Shown in pieces: positions 62,783 through 64,000 of a DNA stretch of 64,000 nucleotides. The notes beneath the pieces were generated by a model. It saw only the letters and a list, made by a program, of their open reading frames with translations, was not told where the DNA came from and searched no databases. Origin of the DNA: Archangium violaceum (GTDB lineage Bacteria > Myxococcota > Myxococcia > Myxococcales > Myxococcaceae); NCBI RefSeq assembly GCF_016887565.1, contig NZ_CP069396.1, positions 1,577,001 through 1,641,000 on the forward strand, read 5' to 3'. Within the stretch, counting starts at the first letter, position 1. Each line of letters begins with the position of its first letter. Position numbers and translations under genes: made by a program.

Positions 62783-64000
62783 GTGCGAGCAGGGGATGCG
62801 CCTTCCGCCAGCGTCCTGTTGGTGGATGACCAGCCTTCCGACCTGATGGCCCTGGAGCGCCAGCTCTCCGGGTCCGGGCTGCGCGTCGTGAAGGCCACCT
62901 CCGGTGAGGAGGCGCTCCGACAGCTGGATGACCAGGACTTCGCCCTCATCCTCATGGACGTCCGGATGCCGGGCCTGGACGGCTTCGAGACAGCCCGGCT
63001 CATCCGGCAGCACGAGCCCCTGCGGCGCGTGCCCCTCATCTTCCTCTCGGGTGCCTCGCGCGAGGAAGCCTCCGTGGTGAACGGGTACGCGAACGGAGCG
63101 GTGGACTACCTGCGCAAGCCGGTGGAGCCGGAGGCCCTGCGCGCCAAGGTGCGTGTCTTCGTGGACCTCTACCTCGAGCGCGAAGCGCTGCGGCGCGAGC
63201 GGGCCCAGGAGCGGCGGTTGCTCGAGGAGCGGCGCCTGGCGGTGGAGAAGGATCGCGAGCGGCTCCTGGAGGAGCTGCGCGAGGCGGTGCGCCTGCGCGA
63301 CGAGTTCCTCTCCGTGGCCAGTCATGAGCTGAAGACCCCCCTCACACCGCTCGCCCTGCGGCTGCGGCTGCTGCTGCAGGAACTGGAGGCGGAGCCGGAC
63401 AGCCCGGGGACGCGGCGCCTGCTGCGGCACCTGGAGACGGCGCGCCAGCAGGTCCGGCGGCTGACGGTGCTGGTGGACGGACTGCTGGACACCACGCACA
63501 TCACCAGCGGGCGGATCGCCCTGTGCCACGAGGAGGACGTCAATCTCGCGGCCATCGTCCGCAACGTGGCCGCCAGCTTCGAGACCCAGGCGGAGCGGGC
63601 GGGCTGCCCGATGGGGCTCGAGGTCCCCGGCCACGTTCTGGGCCGGTGGGATCCACTGCGGTTGGAGCAGGTGGTGTCGAACCTGTTGTCCAACGCCCTC
63701 AAGTTCGGCGCGGGCTCGCCCGTGCACCTGCGCGTGGAGGAGCGGGAAGGGTGGGGGCGGCTGGTGGTGCGTGACCAGGGAATCGGAATGGACGATGGCG
63801 TGCGCGCGCGTCTCTTCCGCCGGTTCGAGCGGGGCGTGTCGGAGCGGCACTACGGTGGCCTGGGTCTGGGCCTCTTCATCTCCCAGCAGATCGTCCAGGC
63901 CATGGGCGGCCGCATCCTCGTGGAGAGCACCCCGGGGCAGGGGGCCACCTTCACCGTCGAGCTGCCGTGCTCGGCCCTTCCGGAGTCGCCACCCCCGGGA
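62783..64000 (+). CDS. response regulator-histidine kinase hybrid (3' end outside window)
   Basis: Starts with a GTG at 62783 after a GGAGG ribosome site and remains open to the last base of the window, so the C-terminal end is missing. At least 406 residues. The receiver is N-terminal: SVLLVDDQPSDLMAL, phosphoacceptor D59 in LMDVRMPGLDGF, then LSGAS and the lysine in DYLRKPV. A coiled coil (about residues 130-170) leads to the kinase: H181 in SVASHELKTPLTPLALRL, N box VVSNLLSNALKFG, DQGIGMDD and YGGLGLGLFISQQIVQAMGG. No membrane segment is seen; this is a cytoplasmic phosphorelay protein. Divergent from the DUF4398 gene across a 296-bp gap. Confidence 0.94.
   Translation, partial: MRAGDAPSASVLLVDDQPSDLMALERQLSGSGLRVVKATSGEEALRQLDDQDFALILMDVRMPGLDGFETARLIRQHEPLRRVPLIFLSGASREEASVVNGYANGAVDYLRKPVEPEALRAKVRVFVDLYLEREALRRERAQERRLLEERRLAVEKDRERLLEELREAVRLRDEFLSVASHELKTPLTPLALRLRLLLQELEAEPDSPGTRRLLRHLETARQQVRRLTVLVDGLLDTTHITSGRIALCHEEDVNLAAIVRNVAASFETQAERAGCPMGLEVPGHVLGRWDPLRLEQVVSNLLSNALKFGAGSPVHLRVEEREGWGRLVVRDQGIGMDDGVRARLFRRFERGVSERHYGGLGLGLFISQQIVQAMGGRILVESTPGQGATFTVELPCSALPESPPPG

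Overview
This window is GC-rich chromosomal DNA from a bacterium that looks like a myxobacterium of the Cystobacterineae (Archangium/Cystobacter type). That placement is inferred from the strong G/C third-position bias, the many lipoproteins, a Ser/Thr kinase-PilZ fusion, ECF and two-component regulators, DUF4398/OmpA proteins and a secreted alpha-glucanase. No rRNA, tRNA, CRISPR array, transposase or phage gene was found. Genes are densely packed and no gene-free gap exceeds about 300 bp. The first gene (urease gamma/beta) and the last (response regulator-histidine kinase) run off the window.

Layout. 0-3.8 kb: urease operon ureAB(fused)-ureC-ureF-ureG. 3.9-9.4 kb, minus strand: a lipid-trafficking-like set (MlaC-type periplasmic protein, Gcr-type membrane protein, MMPL/RND exporter). 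9.6-24.1 kb: two nearly identical metK genes bracketing a roughly 10-kb group that resembles a small, unassigned biosynthetic cluster. It holds a Tat-exported amidohydrolase, a flavodoxin-like protein, an amidase, an O-methyltransferase, a thermostable-hemolysin-family protein, an AMP-dependent ligase, a TauD-like dioxygenase, a second methyltransferase, an NTF2-like lipoprotein and a YceI protein. ahcY follows the second metK, so SAM supply and SAH removal flank two methyltransferases. 24.1-28.4 kb: a NYN-domain protein and two tandem DUF4139 proteins. 28.4-32.5 kb: a small six-cysteine secreted protein, an MFS transporter and a DNRLRE/beta-propeller lipoprotein. 32.7-36.3 kb: ECF sigma, zinc-finger anti-sigma, a caspase-like protein with a beta-barrel-like tail, and a lipoprotein. 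36.4-43.4 kb: HtrA protease, YchJ-like protein, UppP, NUDIX hydrolase, response regulator, histidine kinase and an unknown membrane protein. 43.5-58.1 kb: surface and polysaccharide functions (GH71-like lipoprotein, MBOAT acyltransferase, double-SGNH protein, mannose-1-phosphate guanylyltransferase, kinase-PilZ, CotH-like lipoprotein, Uma2, LOG-family protein, phosphomannomutase). 58.1-64 kb: FMN reductase, ROK glucokinase, BMP-type binding lipoprotein, OmpA/DUF4398 proteins and a response regulator-kinase hybrid.

The most unusual region is 9.6-22.7 kb. The cluster sits between direct repeats of metK that include related terminators, its ligase lacks the usual C-terminal lysine, and an AT-rich promoter with a palindrome precedes the flavodoxin gene. 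Other points of interest are the caspase/beta-barrel protein next to an ECF sigma pair, a TonB-plug-like insertion in a DUF4139 protein, the kinase-PilZ fusion, a His-rich UreG without a visible UreE, and three copies of a palindromic intergenic element, one of which supplies the end of a coding region.
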